A DNA stretch of 64,000 nucleotides from Clitoria ternatea (Eukaryota > Streptophyta > Magnoliopsida > Fabales > Fabaceae), in assembly GCA_037962975.1 (NCBI GenBank), contig CM075673.1, positions 166,800,667 through 166,864,666 on the forward strand, written 5' to 3'. Position 1 is the first letter of the stretch. Every line of letters starts with the position of its first letter. Below are positions 60,601 to 64,000 of this stretch, in pieces. Both the position numbers and the translations under genes were made by a program. The notes below the pieces were generated by a model. The model saw only the letters and a list, made by a program, of their open reading frames with translations. It did no database searches and was not told the DNA's origin.

Positions 60601-62624
60601 CTGCAGGAATAAATCCTCAAAGGGTATGTCCTTGCTCGATGTTTCATTATTTTTCCTTTCCATGAAGTTAGAATGCTTAAGTTGTCAGTGACGAAATATC
60701 TTGTTGAGATCCCACATCAATTACTAATATGGTCAAAGTAGAGCTGATAAAGGCTTGGGCAACCCTTACCTCACGAGCTAGCTTTTGAGGTTGAGTTAGG
60801 TTTAATTTGAATTTAAGATGGTGTCTAAACCTATTGTAGATCTAATACTGAGCTACCCTCAACTGTCCAAAAATTGAATTTGGCCCCATGGATTTCCTGT
60901 CCAGTGAACTTGACACTTTGGATTTTCCAATACAATCTTCTTGACCATATTACTTTCCCAGTGCAATATATATTATAAGTGTTACGGTAGAGAGAATCGA
61001 GAAACATTGGATGAATTCTGCTTTGTGTGCCTGAATACACAACGGAGCTATGATTTTATAATGACAATATTTTAAATACAGTATCAATCACAATCAATTA
61101 CAATGACACCTAATTATAAATATATACATGATTACCCTAATTGCAATATCCTAACAAAAAGAATTAGTCCTACAATTTCCATGCTCTAATGTCCAGTCTT
61201 GTGAATGGGGTGTGTTTAAATCTGACAGTAACTATTCATGTGATCAAAGTAGAACTTATAAAGGGTGATCGTCACCTCATGAACTAAATTTTAGGGTTGA
61301 GTTAGGCTCCGCTCAAAGTTAAGATATCCTAATTTAATAAATGCTGTGATCCATTATGCTAAACAGCCTTATTTTGTCAAAATAACTTTCAACCCAAATG
61401 CTTATTTGTCTTTTGGCTGTGATTATCCTAACCAACCCATTAATTTGCTTCTTGTATATTGAAGAACACTGTCGTTCATGAAAAGCTTTTCTTCATTCTA
61501 CTAAATGAATTTTTAATTGGAGTAGTGAGTAGTCTGAAATTTTGTGCTTGATTTAACAATACTTGTCATGGCTCTTCATGGGTTTTTTCAGCTTTCATTC
61601 TGTCTGGACTCTTGAAACCATTTGTTAATGTTTCTAGATCAGCTAGCTTGTCTAGTTCTATCAATCTACAATGATGTTGCTTGGACTTGAATCCATAAGA
61701 GATAGTAATAAATGCGCTACCATTGACCTTCTAACTATGTTATTATTCGCCTTGACATTACTACTATTACTAAGATTTTTTTTTTCTTGCCATAGGTACT
61801 TCCGGTGATGATTGATGTTGGTACCAACAATGAGAAGTTACTCAAGGATCCCTTATGTAAGTGTTAATGCTAAATTCAATCAGTGAAAGGTAGTATACAG
61901 GACTTGTATAGAAGGGATACCATTGCCATCATTGCATTAAAATATTGTCCGTCACTATTTCTTCATTATTTAAGGTTTACTCCAGTCAAAGACCAACTTC
62001 TCTAAAAGCTTAAGCTTTTAGGTTAGAAGCATATAATGGTTTGATATCTCTAACATGCTCCCTATGCAAAATTCCTTTGAGCACAATGCAAAAACTCATC
62101 ACTTCATGGTGAAATTCTTTATTTAGAAGAATGAGAGTGGTAAGGAGTAAGGACTAAGCTCCTAATCACATAACATAAACAGAGAGGCTCTAACAAGTCA
62201 TGGACCAACTTTCACTTGTGCCTCCTGTTGTTTCACTTATGTATATCATCAGCACTCATCGTAAGCTTTCTAAATGAGCTGAGTTGACTCTTTGAAACAT
62301 GATTGGTGTATTCTTTCTTTCATCAGATTTAGGATTGCAGCAGCATCGTCTTGAGGGGGATGACTATCTTGCTGTTGTTGATGAATTTATGGAGGCTGTC
62401 TTTACTCGCTGGCCAAATGTAATTGTGCAGGTATTAACAGTGAAGTTTCAAATAAAAATAGCAGCTTGAGTTCATTTACATTTTATTGGTAGGTCACTTT
62501 TTTCTATTATAAGGTTATTAATTTTTTTATGCAAACACAGTTTGAAGATTTCCAAAGCAAATGGGCGTTTAAGTTATTACAGCGGTATAGAAGTACATAC
62601 AGAATGTTCAATGATGATGTGCAG
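50970..62624 (+). CDS. NAD-ME1: NAD-dependent malic enzyme, mitochondrial (62-kDa type), 5' half
   Basis: Oxidatively decarboxylates malate to pyruvate with NAD+ in the mitochondrial matrix. Coding exons: 50970-51125, 53213-53309, 54678-54796, 59066-59233, 60495-60623, 61796-61856, 62327-62430, 62541-62624. All junctions are GT-AG and phases match, giving 306 residues, about half of the family's roughly 600. The first 35 or so residues are Arg/His/Ser-rich and acid-free, as in a transit peptide. Then follow LHDPWFNKGTAF, the YTPTVG motif with the catalytic Tyr, GDLGVQGIGIAIGK, DVGTNNE and the metal-binding FEDFQ, ending NDDVQ just before the NAD-binding domain, which must lie beyond 64000. 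The TSEGHRP and VHKRSIDILHDPWFNK context and EVQARDGPSDP favour the 62-kDa (alpha) isoform over the 59-kDa one. Intron 3 carries a solo LTR; other introns hold small elements. Confidence 0.95.
51200..51219. repeat. (CT)n microsatellite in NAD-ME1 intron 1
   Basis: About ten CT dinucleotides starting 75 bases after the exon 1 donor. Confidence 0.85.
51977..52165. mobile_element. Possible MITE-like element in NAD-ME1 intron 1
   Basis: The left end GCCTGTTTGGAGATGGTTTC and the reverse complement of the right end (GGTTGTTTGGTTTACAGCTG) are imperfect inverted repeats, and the interior has inverted AACGGAG/CTCCGTT motifs. The GTTTGG ends are typical of plant MITEs. No clear target duplication was found. 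Confidence 0.4.
54554..54601. repeat. (AT)n microsatellite in NAD-ME1 intron 2
   Basis: More than 20 AT dinucleotides about 75 bases before exon 3. Confidence 0.92.
55085..55175. repeat. GC-rich ACGC/GCGT cluster, left part of solo LTR
   Basis: Alternating motifs such as GACGCTGCGCGCCAG, CACGCGTAGCGTCAG and CACGCTACGCGCCAG, some mutually inverted, in a strongly AT-rich setting. Confidence 0.8.
57255..57345. repeat. GC-rich CTACGCGTCAG cluster, right part of solo LTR
   Basis: Three copies of CGCTACGCGTC with variants (GCGCTACGCGTCAGC, GACGCTACGCGTCCC, CACGCTACGCGTCAG), related to the left cluster. Confidence 0.82.
59349..59645. mobile_element. MITE with long terminal inverted repeats, NAD-ME1 intron 4
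   Basis: The first about 120 bases (TAAATAGCTAAATTGGTGAT, then GAAAGATAAG and CTACCAACTAGGTC) match the reverse complement of the last about 120 bases with scattered differences, so the transcript could fold into a long hairpin. No coding capacity. Target duplication not fixed. Confidence 0.7.
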
Positions 62625-63187
62625 GTAAATTTTCTTTTATATTGGATCATTTTTCACTTCAGTTGTGTTTACGGAAAGCTTTCAAATCTCTCAGGAAATA
62701 TTGTTAATGCTTAATTGTTCATGGGAAATTTGAATATGGTGTTTTTGAATTAGTTTCACTTTCAATAACTATTGTGAGAATATTTCATTAGTGCATTAAG
62801 ATTTATGAAAACTATTAATCATATTATTTAGTAAGTGTGTGTTTGGGTACACAACTTTATCAAGAACTTACTCAATTAGCTCTTTTCACATAAGAGCCCT
62901 TGTTAAAAATTTGACGATGAAACTTATTGAAATATGTTAAAAGGAGCTTATTTTGATAAGCAACACAAAGCAACTTATTGCGATAATGGACACAAGCACC
63001 CAACATACCAACGCTGGGGTTAAAACTCACATTTTTATATTGTACAATTTAAGTTAAAAAATAAATAATTAATAACTAAAATTGCAATAATTCATAAAAT
63101 AACTAAAGTATCCAACTTACTAAATATTTAACAATTATACTACTAAATTAACAATTATGGGACATTAATGAAAAATGTTGTATAAAT

Positions 63188-63287
63188 TTGATCATAGAAT
63201 TAAATCTTTTCAAGACTTATCAACTGTTCCTCTCATACTCAGACAATCAGAGCATAGTGGCTCTCTCACAATCGTGTGTTTCATGCA
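63188..63287 (+). pseudogene. Ty1/Copia RNase H fragment, part before the MITE
   Basis: The frame spells SDNQSIVALSQSCVS, resembling the CDNQSTVALSHNPV motif of Copia RNase H, and stops where a MITE is inserted. The match continues after 63712. Lies in the intron after NAD-ME1 exon 8. Confidence 0.65.
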
Positions 63288-63712
63288 ATGTTTTAAAAAC
63301 TAGACCGGTGATCGTATTGGTGAAGACACTAGTTTACGATGATAATAAAATATATATTTTTAATATAATATGATAGAGTTCATGATATATTAACAATAAA
63401 TTATATAAAAACTAAGTTAACTAAGAGTCATATTACATGTTTTATAAGATAAATGTATGATAAATAAAAATATGTGAATATTATATATATGAATCTTTTA
63501 TTTATTTAAAATTTTAGAATAGAATTTTTTAAAAATATAACAAAAAAATGTGGAAAAAACAATTTTTAAAATATGGCTGGTTCAACCCCGGTTTTCAGTA
63601 CCAACTTTCAACCAATTCTAAAACCTCCCGTCTTTTTCACTTGTCTGGACCACAGTACCTTGACCAGTTTCCAAATCGATCCATCAATCTGGTCTGGTTT
63701 TCACAACCATGG
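63288..63712. mobile_element. MITE (425 bp) inserted in the Copia fragment
   Basis: A 9-bp duplication TTTCATGCA flanks it (63279-63287 and 63713-63721), and its ends are imperfect inverted repeats (ATGTTTTAAAAACTAGACCG against CCATGGTTGTGAAAACCAGA and following bases). A 9-bp duplication points to the Mutator superfamily. The open frame 63548-63970 crosses its right boundary and is therefore chimeric, not a gene. Confidence 0.72.
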
Positions 63713-63970
63713 TTTCATGCAAGGACTAAGCACTTAGAACTTGGTCTTTACTTTGTTTGGGGAAAGGCCATTCAAAAGCAGCTTCAAGTGGTGCATATTC
63801 CGTCCCTGGATCAAGCAGTCAATGCCCTCACAAAATCCCTATCTTCAAAGATTTCTGGAATTCAGATCCACGCCTCAAGTTGGGTGATTCATCTACTTAC
63901 TCCCCCACTTGAGCTTGCGGGGGAGTTTAGGAGGATAGGTACTAGCAGTTCAGGATTATTTCCCTTGTAG
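63713..63970 (+). pseudogene. Ty1/Copia RNase H C-terminus and polypurine tract
   Basis: The frame ARTKHLELGLYFVWGKAIQ then QVVHIPSLDQAVNALTK is the typical C-terminal end of Copia polyproteins. About 63915-63930 reads GAGCTTGCGGGGGAGT, a typical Copia polypurine tract, after which an LTR would be expected. No complete LTR is seen, so this is a 3'-end relic in plus orientation. Confidence 0.75.
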
Positions 63971-64000
63971 TTAATTGTACTAGCTATCTTTCTTTTCTGT

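Overview
The window is nuclear DNA of a flowering plant. It has split genes with GT-AG introns, AT-rich intergenic DNA and large LTR retrotransposons. The gene sequences and repeat style suggest a legume, perhaps of the soybean/bean group; this is inference, because no species-diagnostic gene is present.

Three conserved host genes frame the window. (1) The 3' part of a UMP-CMP kinase gene lies at 268-2186 (+); its first exons are off the left edge. (2) A complete 15-exon dynamin-related protein gene of the DRP1 group, closest to DRP1E, lies at 5871-12594 (-) and encodes 618 residues with no break. (3) The first eight coding exons of mitochondrial NAD-dependent malic enzyme (62-kDa/NAD-ME1 type) lie at 50970-62624 (+); the rest is off the right edge. 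DRP1E and NAD-ME1 are divergent. About 35 kb of the 38 kb between their start codons is retrotransposon.

That block (about 14.26-48.97 kb) is a four-layer nest, all layers in minus orientation. R1 is an LTR-like sequence (about 14.26-15.21 kb plus 47.84-48.97 kb) carrying a 5S-rRNA-derived segment. R2 (15209-47834) is inserted in it: a gag-only element with 802-bp LTRs and target duplication ATCAT. R3 (18714-46551) is inserted in the gag of R2: a defective chromovirus-like Ty3/Gypsy element with 2.9-kb LTRs and target duplication ACAAT. R4 (26468-44544) is inserted in the 5' LTR of R3: an element of the same family, target duplication TATTG, with the unusual structure LTR-internal-LTR-internal-LTR at an exact 7591-bp period. 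LTR divergence counted by eye (R2 about 1.1%, R3 about 0.35%, R4 a handful of changes) agrees with the nesting order.

The R3/R4 LTRs hold a regular array of the palindrome TAATCGATTA. A related solo LTR (54881-57477, target duplication AATAC) sits in intron 3 of NAD-ME1 and has GC-rich ACGCGT-type clusters instead. Smaller MITE-like elements and a Ty1/Copia fragment sit in other malic enzyme introns. The host genes are unrelated housekeeping functions (pyrimidine nucleotide synthesis, membrane scission and cell plate formation, mitochondrial malate oxidation). I found no tRNA gene, CRISPR array or bacterial-type operon.
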